Origin: Oligoflexus sp.
Lineage (GTDB): Bacteria > Bdellovibrionota_B > Oligoflexia > Oligoflexales > Oligoflexaceae
Assembly: GCF_035712445.1 (NCBI RefSeq)
Contig: NZ_DASTAT010000145.1
Coordinates: forward strand, 62,001 to 126,000
Reading direction: 5' to 3'
DNA length: 64,000 bases
Shown in pieces: positions 16,819-25,331 of the stretch; the stretch's first letter is position 1; each line of letters opens with the position of its first letter. The notes under the pieces were generated by a model that searched no databases, was not told the origin of the DNA, and worked only from the letters and a program-made list of their open reading frames with translations. Position numbers and translations under genes: made by a program.

Positions 16819-17523
16819 CTAACGATCATCCTCGTCATGCCTGCGTTCAATGGGGTTCATGACCTTGAGCGGTCGATATTCGTCGAGGACCCTATTGATG
16901 ACATCCATGGATCGCTGCACTTTCGGATCGATGCCGGACACCGAGCAGCGACGCAAACGATTGCCACGCTTCCAGTCAAGCAGACATTGACAAATCTCCC
17001 GCAAGGGAAAAAGCAGAAATCGCCGAATCTGACTGTGAATGTAAGCAAGACTGACAAATCCGATCAAAGAAAGCAGCGTCACTGACCAGGCGCCCCCCAC
17101 CGCCGTCAGGCGAAAGGTTTTCAGGGTCTGGGCCCAATGCGTTTCATAAGACTGGGCCAAGGCCAGGATTGTCTTCTCCGTTTCGGCTCGCAGCGCGGCG
17201 TCCTGGTGCAAGGTGCGGCTATCGAGTTTGGAGAGCGGCAAAAAGAGCGTGACCGGATGTTTCGCATTCTGAAGCTGATGGCCGGTCTCCGTGAGCGCCT
17301 GACTCCAGGCCAGATTCCAGGTCGCAAAATCGGGATCGGGGTTCTGCAAAGAAACTGTCAGGGCATTCAGACTGCGCCTCAGGCCCAGATCGACATCAAT
17401 CGGAATCCGCGTTTCGTCATTGGCCATGCGTTCCAAAAGATACACGGTAAAAAAACTCAGAATGACCTGTATGATGAGAAGAGAGAGCATGCCTCGATGA
17501 AAGCGCCGCTCGAAAACAAACAT
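16819..17523 (-). CDS. membrane protein with HAMP-like linker, third gene of the ktr operon
   Basis: The protein is 234 aa. Topology resembles a sensor without an output domain: a membrane helix at about residues 13-30, an extracytoplasmic domain of about 115 residues, a second helix at about 143-165, then a HAMP-like segment (FPLREICQCL to DEYRPL). No kinase, cyclase or methyl-accepting part follows. Its ATG overlaps the ktrA stop as TAATG, so translation is probably coupled. It may sense an external condition and modulate KtrAB, but no family assignment supports this directly. Confidence 0.72.
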   Translation of the reverse strand: MFVFERRFHRGMLSLLIIQVILSFFTVYLLERMANDETRIPIDVDLGLRRSLNALTVSLQNPDPDFATWNLAWSQALTETGHQLQNAKHPVTLFLPLSKLDSRTLHQDAALRAETEKTILALAQSYETHWAQTLKTFRLTAVGGAWSVTLLSLIGFVSLAYIHSQIRRFLLFPLREICQCLLDWKRGNRLRRCSVSGIDPKVQRSMDVINRVLDEYRPLKVMNPIERRHDEDDR

Positions 17524-18194
17524 TAGCGTGGCTCCTTCGTTTCATCCAGAAGACGCGAAACACTGCCGATCGTCGATACGACGACCAGGATATCATCACG
17601 ATGCAGGACTTCCTCAGGCTGCGCCAGCTTCACTTGCCCGCTCTGAGCGGCGCGAATCGCTACGACTGTCATTTCGTAGCGGCGGCGCAGATTCAGGTCC
17701 AAAAGGGATTTATTGGCAAAAGCACCCGGCGTTTTGAATTCCGTGACCACCAGATCCGATCCCAGGGACATTTCCTCCAGAATGGCTTCGTTGATCACCC
17801 GGTTGGCGAAACGCTCGCCAAAGGCCCATTCGGGATTGATCACCTCATCCGCACCGACCAGGCTCAAAATCCTTGCGTGGAGTTCATCATTCGCCCTGGC
17901 AATAACCCGCCGCGCGCCCATCTGCTTTAAAAGCGCCGTGCAGATGATCGCAGCTTCCTTGGACTGATCCCCTGTCGCGCAGATGCAGACGTCACGCGAC
18001 GCGGGGTTCAGCTGCCGCAGCATGTCCTCGTCGGTCGCATCGCAGCAGAGCACCTGGGCCGCATAGGCGGAAGCCATCTGCACCTTCTTCTGATCGACAT
18101 CCAGCGCAATCACTTCAGCATTTTTTTTGGCCAGGGTTTTGATCAAACCCATTCCGAACTGTCCCAGTCCGATGACCATGATCTGCTTTCTCAT
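17523..18194 (-). CDS. ktrA: potassium uptake regulatory subunit KtrA/TrkA family
   Basis: The protein is 223 aa, the normal KtrA length. The start at 18194 has GGAG five bases upstream and begins directly at the Rossmann strand. RCK_N is shown by VIGLGQFGMG (GxGxxG nucleotide loop), an acidic end of strand two (ALDVD) and CCDATDEDML; RCK_C occupies about residues 135-220. It binds ATP/ADP or NAD(H) on the cytoplasmic face and gates the KtrB channel. It begins 29 bases after the ktrB stop and overlaps the next gene by one base. Confidence 0.93.
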   Translation of the reverse strand: MRKQIMVIGLGQFGMGLIKTLAKKNAEVIALDVDQKKVQMASAYAAQVLCCDATDEDMLRQLNPASRDVCICATGDQSKEAAIICTALLKQMGARRVIARANDELHARILSLVGADEVINPEWAFGERFANRVINEAILEEMSLGSDLVVTEFKTPGAFANKSLLDLNLRRRYEMTVVAIRAAQSGQVKLAQPEEVLHRDDILVVVSTIGSVSRLLDETKEPR

Positions 18195-18223
18195 AGAAAC
18201 TCCACATCCTTCCAAGGAAATGC

Positions 18224-20245
18224 TTAGCTGACCACCACGTCTTCGCTGGGCAGAGTCCAACGCTTCCGTACCGGCTGCTCCAGCATAAAGATAAAAATTG
18301 AAAGAGCGCCCACCCGGCCCATGAACATACAAGCCATAATTACCGCTTTACCGAAGGCATCCAGCTGCGGGGTAATGCCAAGCGAAAGTCCCACGGTGCC
18401 GAGGGCGGAGATCACTTCAAAGAGTAATTTCTCGCTGTCGATCGGCTGCGACAGGATGAGAAGCAGGAAGGCAACCGTAGCCACACCCATGGCCAGAAGC
18501 GTGACCGTGAAAGCCCGATAAACTGTTGTATGTTTCAGGTGACGGCCAAACATCTGAACCTCCATCCGGCCGCGGATGATATTGGCTGCGGTAAAAATCA
18601 AAACCATGAAGGTCGTGGTTTTGATACCACCGGCGGTACCGCCTGGGCTGCCGCCGACGAACATCAAAAGCATCATGACATAAATGGAGGGCTTGGTGAG
18701 CGTTGTCATATCCACGGAATTGAAGCCGGCGGTCCGGGTCGTGACCGATTGAAACCAGGCATTATGCAGCTTATCCACAAGGGATAAATCCTTCAGGCTG
18801 GCATTCCATTCCAAAGCCAGGAGGATGGCGGTGCCACCGAATAAAAGAGACACGGTGGCAATCAAGACCAGTTTATATTGAATAGGAACGGGGCCCTCGC
18901 GACCCATGCGCGGCATGGCCATCACAAAAGCCGGCGACAGACCGCCGATGATAATCAGCGCAGCCACGGTATGCAGGACCAAGGGATTTTGGTTCCAGGG
19001 TATGAGGTTGGTGCTTTCGAGCGCAAAACCGGCGTTACAAAAACCGGAGATGGCTGCAAAGATGCCCTTCCAGGCTGCCATGCCCCAGGATTCACCACCC
19101 TTGGCAAAGGCCAGAGTCAGGACGAAGGCTCCGGCCGCCTCGACCAGGAGCGTAAAGATCAGAACCCGTGCCAGCGTGTGGCGCACCTCGGTTTTTAATT
19201 TCTTTTGACCGATCGCTCCAAAAAGCGTGGTTTCCTGGGCCAGGCTCATGCGCTGTCCCATCAGGAAAAGGGCCAAAGAGGAAAGAGTCATGATCCCAAG
19301 ACCACCGACCTGGATCAGGATCATAATAATGATCTGATCGGCGATTTTAAAATCCTTCACCACATCCAAAGTCGCTAAACCAGTCACACAGACTGCACTG
19401 ACCGCGGTAAAGGCGGCATCTATGAGGGCGATCCCGCCGGCCTCCACCCCTCGGAAAGGGACAGCCAGCAAAAATGTCCCGATCAAACAGAACCAGATGA
19501 AAAAGGTGATGACCACACCTTCAGGATGGAAGAAGAGTCCTTCCACAATGGAGGTCATACGCTGCCGCACCCCATTGCGAAAGCGAAAGGTCGGAGCGCA
19601 GGCGATCAGACCCAGCACGCTCAGGCGACTGGCGGCCACCAGATAGCTTTGACCTAAAAAGATCGGCGCAAAACCCAGCGCCAGCACCCCGGCTGCGATC
19701 CAAAGGCTTCCGCGCTTCCAGGCCTGTCCAGTGTAATACCGATCCAGGAATGAAAAGATCAGACAGAGCCAGGTGGAAAAGACCAGCCAGGCCTGGGCTG
19801 TGCTATCGTCCGTGACACGGAAGAGCTGGACCAGAATCCAGTTGAAGCCGGTCATCAGCAGCATGCTTTTCAGAAGATCATGCCGAAACACCTCCGGTCG
19901 CCATCGCTCCCGGGTAACGACGCCCGGCAAGAGATAGGCGCTGAGCATGAGGAGGCACAGGATGAAGTAGGCGCGGGCCGGCATCATATACAGATAGAAA
20001 AGGGATACGACCGTGGCCGTAACGAGGCCCAAGCCCATGACCCACTGGGCCTTCCGTGCATCAATAAAAAACAGGAAGGCGATCAGGCTTAGTCCAAGGC
20101 TGACCAGAAGTCCTGGTTCGAGATGCCAGGATTTCATCTCGGGAATAAGCTGATGACTCGCGCTGAGCACGATGGCAAAACTGGTTCCGAGTGTCAGAAA
20201 AAAACCCAGCTTCAACGGATTCAAGTACAGGAACTTCAGCATCAT
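18224..20245 (-). CDS. ktrB: potassium transporter membrane subunit KtrB/TrkH with N-terminal membrane extension
   Basis: The protein is 673 aa from ATG 20245 (ATG 20242 is equally possible). The four P-loops of the Trk/Ktr superfamily are visible: SAVCVTGLAT, SGFCNAGFAL, TTRTAGFNS and SALGTVGLS, with the hinge sequence SPGGTAGG in the third repeat. It forms the K+ (Na+-coupled) pore. The usual KtrB is about 450 aa; here about 210 extra residues precede the core and contain six or seven additional hydrophobic helices. The extension is in one intact frame. The gene is divergent from the decarboxylase at 20355, about 110 bases apart. Confidence 0.9.
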   Translation of the reverse strand: MMLKFLYLNPLKLGFFLTLGTSFAIVLSASHQLIPEMKSWHLEPGLLVSLGLSLIAFLFFIDARKAQWVMGLGLVTATVVSLFYLYMMPARAYFILCLLMLSAYLLPGVVTRERWRPEVFRHDLLKSMLLMTGFNWILVQLFRVTDDSTAQAWLVFSTWLCLIFSFLDRYYTGQAWKRGSLWIAAGVLALGFAPIFLGQSYLVAASRLSVLGLIACAPTFRFRNGVRQRMTSIVEGLFFHPEGVVITFFIWFCLIGTFLLAVPFRGVEAGGIALIDAAFTAVSAVCVTGLATLDVVKDFKIADQIIIMILIQVGGLGIMTLSSLALFLMGQRMSLAQETTLFGAIGQKKLKTEVRHTLARVLIFTLLVEAAGAFVLTLAFAKGGESWGMAAWKGIFAAISGFCNAGFALESTNLIPWNQNPLVLHTVAALIIIGGLSPAFVMAMPRMGREGPVPIQYKLVLIATVSLLFGGTAILLALEWNASLKDLSLVDKLHNAWFQSVTTRTAGFNSVDMTTLTKPSIYVMMLLMFVGGSPGGTAGGIKTTTFMVLIFTAANIIRGRMEVQMFGRHLKHTTVYRAFTVTLLAMGVATVAFLLLILSQPIDSEKLLFEVISALGTVGLSLGITPQLDAFGKAVIMACMFMGRVGALSIFIFMLEQPVRKRWTLPSEDVVVS

Positions 20246-20354
20246 GTCCGCCCAGAAATTTCGCGACCTGCCAGGGATTTTAGCATAGGATGCGCACAGA
20301 GTTACCCAGAATATCAGACGCAGGTGACCTCTGCCAGGAAGGACCTTTAATTCC

Positions 20355-21857
20355 ATGAATACGACCGCCGTCTCCTCTTTTCATTTGGACCCTGAAACGC
20401 TCCAGCGCGAGCTCAAGCTTGTTCTTGATCTGAGCATGGCTCATCTGCACGAATTGAGACAAAGCCCGGTCAAGCCTGATCTGAAACCGGGCGCCGTCGC
20501 CGCCGCCTTTCCCACCGAAGCGCCCGTGGTTCCCCGAACAATGGACGAACTGCTGGAGATAGTGAAGGGACATCTTCTTCCCGCGATCACTCACTGGCAG
20601 CATCCTCGCTTTTTTGCGTACTATCCGGCAACCACATCCATACCGGCTATACTGAGCGAACTCCTCATCGCCTTCCTGGGATCGGTGGGGCTGCAGTGGA
20701 GCGCGAATCCCGCGGCCACGGAACTGGAATGCGTGGTCATGGACTGGATCATGCGCATGCTGCATGCGCCCGCGGATTCACCCTTTCTGCATCAATCGAA
20801 GGAAGGCGGCGGCATCATCCAAAATACGGCAGGGGAAGCGATGGCCGTAATCATGGTGGCCGCGCGGGTGCATCAGCATCGCAAGGATCATGGCGAACTT
20901 TCGCCTGAAGAACTCTACTGGCAGGATTCCTCGTCCCTGGTCGTTTACATGTCGGATCAAACGCACTTCTCCGGCCCCAAAGCCGTGCGTGTGGCCGGGA
21001 TGCGGCTTCATAAAATTCCAGCACGAAAACTTGCGCATGGGAATTATGGGATCACGGCCGATGATGTGAAGGCGGCGATGGCTCAGGATCGAGCGCGTGG
21101 CTTGACGCCCTGCGCCGTGATTTTGAATTATGGTTCCACGAATACGAGCGGCACGGATGATCTGGAATCTTTCCGTGACCTGCGCGAAACGGAAAACGTC
21201 TGGGTGCATGTCGATGCCGCTTATGCCGGGGCCTCGCTGATTCTGCCTGAGTATAAGGAGCGTTCACGCCTGATTCAGGACCTCGCGACTTCGTTTAATT
21301 TCAATGGCTCCAAATGGTTTCTTTGCGGGTTTGACTCCGCGTTCCTCTATATCCGCGATCGCCAGCTGCTGAAAGCGGTCTATGCAGCGGGTGACACGTT
21401 TATGGCCAAGGCCGCTGAAGAAGAGGTCTATAACCCCGAGTTCAAAGACTGGTCGATTCCCTTGGGACGGCGTTTTCGATCGCTGCGGATTTGGATGGTG
21501 CTCTCCTATTTTGGTTTGGAAGGCCTGCAGAATTATCTGCGGCAGTCCATTGCGCAGGCGGACAGCTTCCGTAAACGGATCGACGAATCCGGAATTTTCA
21601 AGCAGACTGTCGCGACGGAATGGGGATTGGTGTGTTTTCAGTTGAATACTGACGACAGCAGCAAAAACGAAAGCTTTTTACAGCGGCTTGATGAGCTGAG
21701 CGAGCACGGGAAAAAGTTCCTCGTTTATCCCTCGCAGCTGAATGGAGAGCGCTTCGTTCGCTTGGCTTTGGGCAGCGTTCACAGTGAATCCCAGGATATG
21801 GAATACCTCTGGGATGTTTGCTTAAAGGCCGCCCATCATCCTCTTAACCACTCGTAA
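20355..21857 (+). CDS. pyridoxal-dependent (aromatic) amino acid decarboxylase
   Basis: The protein is 500 aa of the group II decarboxylase family. Family signatures are HPRFFAYYP, NPAATELE, VHVDAAYAG (the PLP-contacting Asp) and NFNGSKWF with the Schiff-base Lys320. Closest relatives by pattern are aromatic-L-amino-acid/tyrosine/tryptophan decarboxylases rather than glutamate decarboxylases. It would release CO2 from an aromatic amino acid to give an amine in the cytoplasm. GGAAGGA lies before the ATG. It is a single gene, divergent from ktrB; substrate preference cannot be read from sequence. Confidence 0.9.
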   Translation: MNTTAVSSFHLDPETLQRELKLVLDLSMAHLHELRQSPVKPDLKPGAVAAAFPTEAPVVPRTMDELLEIVKGHLLPAITHWQHPRFFAYYPATTSIPAILSELLIAFLGSVGLQWSANPAATELECVVMDWIMRMLHAPADSPFLHQSKEGGGIIQNTAGEAMAVIMVAARVHQHRKDHGELSPEELYWQDSSSLVVYMSDQTHFSGPKAVRVAGMRLHKIPARKLAHGNYGITADDVKAAMAQDRARGLTPCAVILNYGSTNTSGTDDLESFRDLRETENVWVHVDAAYAGASLILPEYKERSRLIQDLATSFNFNGSKWFLCGFDSAFLYIRDRQLLKAVYAAGDTFMAKAAEEEVYNPEFKDWSIPLGRRFRSLRIWMVLSYFGLEGLQNYLRQSIAQADSFRKRIDESGIFKQTVATEWGLVCFQLNTDDSSKNESFLQRLDELSEHGKKFLVYPSQLNGERFVRLALGSVHSESQDMEYLWDVCLKAAHHPLNHS

Positions 21858-21862
21858 GATTT

Positions 21863-22078
21863 GTGCATTCCGCCGACATCTGGCATTTGAATGAATCGCC
21901 GCTGGCCACGGCGCCTCAATTCAAGGACAGCACTACGAACCTGCGTCGCGGCTGGCGTCATGTGACGATCACCCGCACTGCCGCGAATTCCAGCGGCAAG
22001 GGCAAGGTTCCATCATCAAGATCTGCTGCAGGCCAGAACCAGTACCAAAAGCCGAAGGCCACAATCCAGAGTCTTTGA
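21863..22078 (+). pseudogene. LamG-like fragment
   Basis: A 71-codon frame reads IWHLNESP, then APQFKDSTTN and GWRHVTITRTA. These phrases resemble parts of LamG/DUF2341 surface proteins (a WHL start, a DSTSN loop and a GWHHVA strand), but they are compressed, have no signal peptide, no credible start or RBS, and lack the rest of the fold. It looks like the scrap of a decayed lectin-type surface protein. It follows the decarboxylase stop by five bases. It may be a chance resemblance. Confidence 0.35.
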
Positions 22079-22086
22079 CTTTTCAT
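21958..22086 (-). CDS. candidate small protein, 42 aa
   Basis: ATG at 22086 has GGAGG ten bases upstream and is followed by 42 codons. After a short basic start there is an aromatic hydrophobic stretch (LWIVAFGFWYWFWPAA), compatible with a signal or membrane anchor, then an acidic segment (DLDDG). It overlaps the LamG-like fragment on the other strand, so probably only one of the two is meaningful. It also lies within the gap before the FN3/LamG lipoprotein gene. Confidence 0.3.
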   Translation of the reverse strand: MKSQRLWIVAFGFWYWFWPAADLDDGTLPLPLEFAAVRVIVT

Positions 22087-22268
22087 AAATGTTTTTCCTC
22101 CAAATATCGCGGGTGGACTTGCCCACGAACTGCCCAGGTATCGGCAGAATGAAGGAGCGGTCGGTTTCAGACCTCTTATCAGCAGCTTGCCCCGCCCCAG
22201 ATAGGGCGTTGTAGACTTTACTTCAGGTATTCGCTTCGAAGCGTGGCTCCAGCCTGGGCCCTGCTTTG

Positions 22269-25200
22269 TTAAAGACCAAACCTGGCTTTACTCGCATTGA
22301 ATTCCGCCAGCACTTCATCAGCGGTCATGGCCCCGGAACGAATCAGGGTAGGACCGATTTTGCCAGCCCACCAGTTTTCGGTGTGGGGCGTGTTATTGCT
22401 CGTGGCTTCAGCCCCTATCAAAATACCATTCTGAATATAGCTGACAGCAACTGTTGCTCCCGCGTCTACAGTGCTGGCAAGGGCGCCATTGACATAGAGT
22501 TTGGCATAACGGCCATCGAAAGTTCCTGTAACATGCTTCCAGCCCGTGAATCCCGCTGTGGAAGTCGAAGGCGCTCTATAGGTCCCGCCCGCATAAATCT
22601 GAAACCTTACGCTACCCGCCTCAAGTACATTGATGGAATAGCCAGAGCCTTGGGTGCAGCTGATGGAAACTATATAGTACGCCCCAGGCCCCGCAGGTGC
22701 CCAGCTGTCTGGAGCCAGCCACTGCGAAATGGAGATGGCCGCCGTCGGTTTAAGCGCACTCAAGTCACCGAGCAGCACATAATCATCAACTCCATCAAAA
22801 TCCATAACGCCACCGTCGCTGGTCAGGTAAGCGACTCCACCATAAAGAGTCGAATCGAAGGCATTACCAGACAGATCCTTCCAGGTGGTTCCTGTGCCAG
22901 GGTATGAGGCCGTGTTACCCGGATCAAAGTAAAGCTGCAATCCGTCAACTGTCTGGCTGCGACTGACGGGTTCGTAAAGCGCCATCTGCCCAACGGAATC
23001 ACGGACAAGCACAGCCAGAGCGCCGACCGCAAGCTGCGATCCGGTGAGTTCATACGAGGTCGTCGCCTTCGTCCAGTCGAGGAGCACATTGCTGCCACTC
23101 AGGGCATTGGCTTCGGCAACCGTATCAATGTCAGCGGAAGCATCAGCCCGCACAAGCTTATAATAAAGATCAGCGGCTGCCGTCTTATCATCCAACGCCG
23201 GTCCCCAGCTCATGATCAAGGAATTGAAAACAAAATCGGAAAAGGTCAACGCCGTCCCCACGCTCGGCGCGTTGTCTTGCAGGCTCACAGCCTTCGCCAG
23301 CCTTACGTTGCCAAGCTCATCACTGGTGGCGAGCGCGATTGTATAAGAGGATCCTGTCAGGGCGATATTCAATTGAGTGCTTGTCACATTTGCTGTCCAA
23401 TCCATGACAAGTCCACCAGCGGAAGTCGTGATGGCCGCAACTTCTTCCAGAGTGTCGATAGACTCGGCCGCGGTAGCAAGAACCACTTTGTACTCAATTT
23501 TTTCTGGAAGAGTAAAATAGTCTGTTGCTGCTGTCCAGCTCAGGGTGTCGTCGCCGCTCAGCGTGGGGTCCGCCTTAAACCTTGGAGCATCGGTGTCCCA
23601 GGCATAGGCTAGGAGTTTAGGACCCAGGCTGGTCATCATACCATCCGCATCGCGAGCGAAAACTTTTCCATAGAGTTCCCCCGCCACTCCAGAATACCGG
23701 CAGCCGGTCCGGACACCCAACATTTCATAGGTGCTGCCATTCTCATAACTCTGCAAAACCCGGCAGATATTGGCAAACGTTTGGGGTTGAGCATTCTGCA
23801 GCTCAGGAGTAGCCGTCCGGTATGGGCCCCCCATCTCATAGTAATCCGCATAGTCGCTCCTATTACAATAGTCCTCCAGATCCCTATCCCTGCGATCCAC
23901 TGTGATCGAATAGCTGGTCTTTTTTCGGACGGCCTTTTGCCAGCTTGATCGTTTTACCTTCCCAAGATTTTTTTCAATCGTTTCCAGTGACGTCAAAGCC
24001 GCAGCATCCGACGAACAGGCCGACAGATATTCAATCTCTTCAGAAGGCGTGGCTTTATCAACGGCGATACTCGATTTGTGACCAGCATCTCCATACGATA
24101 TGACTTGTTTGCCATCCAGGTACCTATAACCTGTACTCATCTGGAAGATTTCAAGTGCATCCTCTTTGAAAGCCGGCGCATTCTCATCAACTAAAACGGC
24201 AGACTGTGTTCGGTAAGAAGCCAAATTTTTCCCAAGATCGCGGACGAGGACAGCGAAATAATACCTTCTACCTGTAGCCAAACCTGTCGCTTCATACTGA
24301 AGCAGATTTGGTGTCCATTCCTGCAGAACTCTGGGCTCCAGCGAGTTGCTGTCGGTAGAATTCATAACTGTCGGGTCTTGCAGGCTGGACTGGGAACTGG
24401 CCAGCAAAACTTTGTACTCCAGGCGATCGGCAGGCGTTTCCTGGTCCTGGGCTTGAGGCCAGGTGATGGTAACCGAGGATCCACTGGAGCTGCTTAAAGA
24501 GATGGCATCGGCATCAGGCGCTGATTCATCGAGCGTTCGTAGGGAACGCAAGGGCAGGAGAGTCGTGTTACCATCGCTATCTCGCGCGACAATCCCGATA
24601 ACATAGTCTGTCTCGACAGAGAGACCACTGATTCGCACCTCTTGAATGTCCTGATCCGTTGCTTGCGTCCAGTCCTGCACGATCGAGATACCCGAGGCTT
24701 TTTCGAGGATCTGCTCTTTAGTGGGATAACCGAAGTCCTTGTTCCAAACAGCGACCAGATAATCCATTTCTGCGGATTTCGTCGTATCGTCGAGAGCACT
24801 GGGAAAGGCTATGGTGGCTTCTTCTTTCTTCACCTGCAGGACTTTGGGTACCCCGCCGGTCATTGGCGAAGCGGCGGACTGAGTGGAAAACTCTTTGATC
24901 TCCATGATGCGAATGCGTTCAAACTTGTTCTGTTCAAGCAAGGCCAAGGCATAACTTTGATCGGGAACGAGCCCCTGCAGGAATGCCAGGGATACGCGTG
25001 GGCTCCAGTCACTCACGATTTGGACGTCATCGGATGTGGCTGCAATATTGGCTTTTTCAACGGAATCAATGAGATCCCTGCTCTTGGCAAGGACGATCTT
25101 GAATTGACTCTCCGGGTTGAGCGTCACATCCAGGTTGAATGTGGCCTGACTCGAATCGAGATAGACCTGCTGTACATTGGCGAGGGAATCAAAGCATGAG

Positions 25201-25292
25201 TAGCATTGTCCTTTCCGCTTGACACTGCAAGTGGACATCAATACGGCCAAGAGAAAACCGAAGATCACGTAAACATTCTGCACGATTTTCAT
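22269..25292 (-). CDS. large lipoprotein with fibronectin-like modules and C-terminal LamG domain
   Basis: The protein is 1007 aa. Start 25292 has GAGGAA upstream and gives a hydrophobic signal ending near STCS (a slightly atypical lipobox). About six FN3-like modules follow, each with a phrase such as ITWPQAQDQETP, LEYKVLLA and ATGLATGRRYYFAV. The last 220 residues are a concanavalin/LamG-like domain (LQLYFDPGN, WKDLSGN, MDFDGVDDYV, GWKHVTGTFDG). It is likely displayed at the cell surface and may bind carbohydrate or protein. It starts 39 bases after the OmpA-family gene stop, suggesting one transcript. Confidence 0.85.
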   Translation of the reverse strand: MKIVQNVYVIFGFLLAVLMSTCSVKRKGQCYSCFDSLANVQQVYLDSSQATFNLDVTLNPESQFKIVLAKSRDLIDSVEKANIAATSDDVQIVSDWSPRVSLAFLQGLVPDQSYALALLEQNKFERIRIMEIKEFSTQSAASPMTGGVPKVLQVKKEEATIAFPSALDDTTKSAEMDYLVAVWNKDFGYPTKEQILEKASGISIVQDWTQATDQDIQEVRISGLSVETDYVIGIVARDSDGNTTLLPLRSLRTLDESAPDADAISLSSSSGSSVTITWPQAQDQETPADRLEYKVLLASSQSSLQDPTVMNSTDSNSLEPRVLQEWTPNLLQYEATGLATGRRYYFAVLVRDLGKNLASYRTQSAVLVDENAPAFKEDALEIFQMSTGYRYLDGKQVISYGDAGHKSSIAVDKATPSEEIEYLSACSSDAAALTSLETIEKNLGKVKRSSWQKAVRKKTSYSITVDRRDRDLEDYCNRSDYADYYEMGGPYRTATPELQNAQPQTFANICRVLQSYENGSTYEMLGVRTGCRYSGVAGELYGKVFARDADGMMTSLGPKLLAYAWDTDAPRFKADPTLSGDDTLSWTAATDYFTLPEKIEYKVVLATAAESIDTLEEVAAITTSAGGLVMDWTANVTSTQLNIALTGSSYTIALATSDELGNVRLAKAVSLQDNAPSVGTALTFSDFVFNSLIMSWGPALDDKTAAADLYYKLVRADASADIDTVAEANALSGSNVLLDWTKATTSYELTGSQLAVGALAVLVRDSVGQMALYEPVSRSQTVDGLQLYFDPGNTASYPGTGTTWKDLSGNAFDSTLYGGVAYLTSDGGVMDFDGVDDYVLLGDLSALKPTAAISISQWLAPDSWAPAGPGAYYIVSISCTQGSGYSINVLEAGSVRFQIYAGGTYRAPSTSTAGFTGWKHVTGTFDGRYAKLYVNGALASTVDAGATVAVSYIQNGILIGAEATSNNTPHTENWWAGKIGPTLIRSGAMTADEVLAEFNASKARFGL

Positions 25293-25331
25293 GGGAAATT
25301 CCTCGTCCTGTCCATGGCTTTTGCCCAACTG

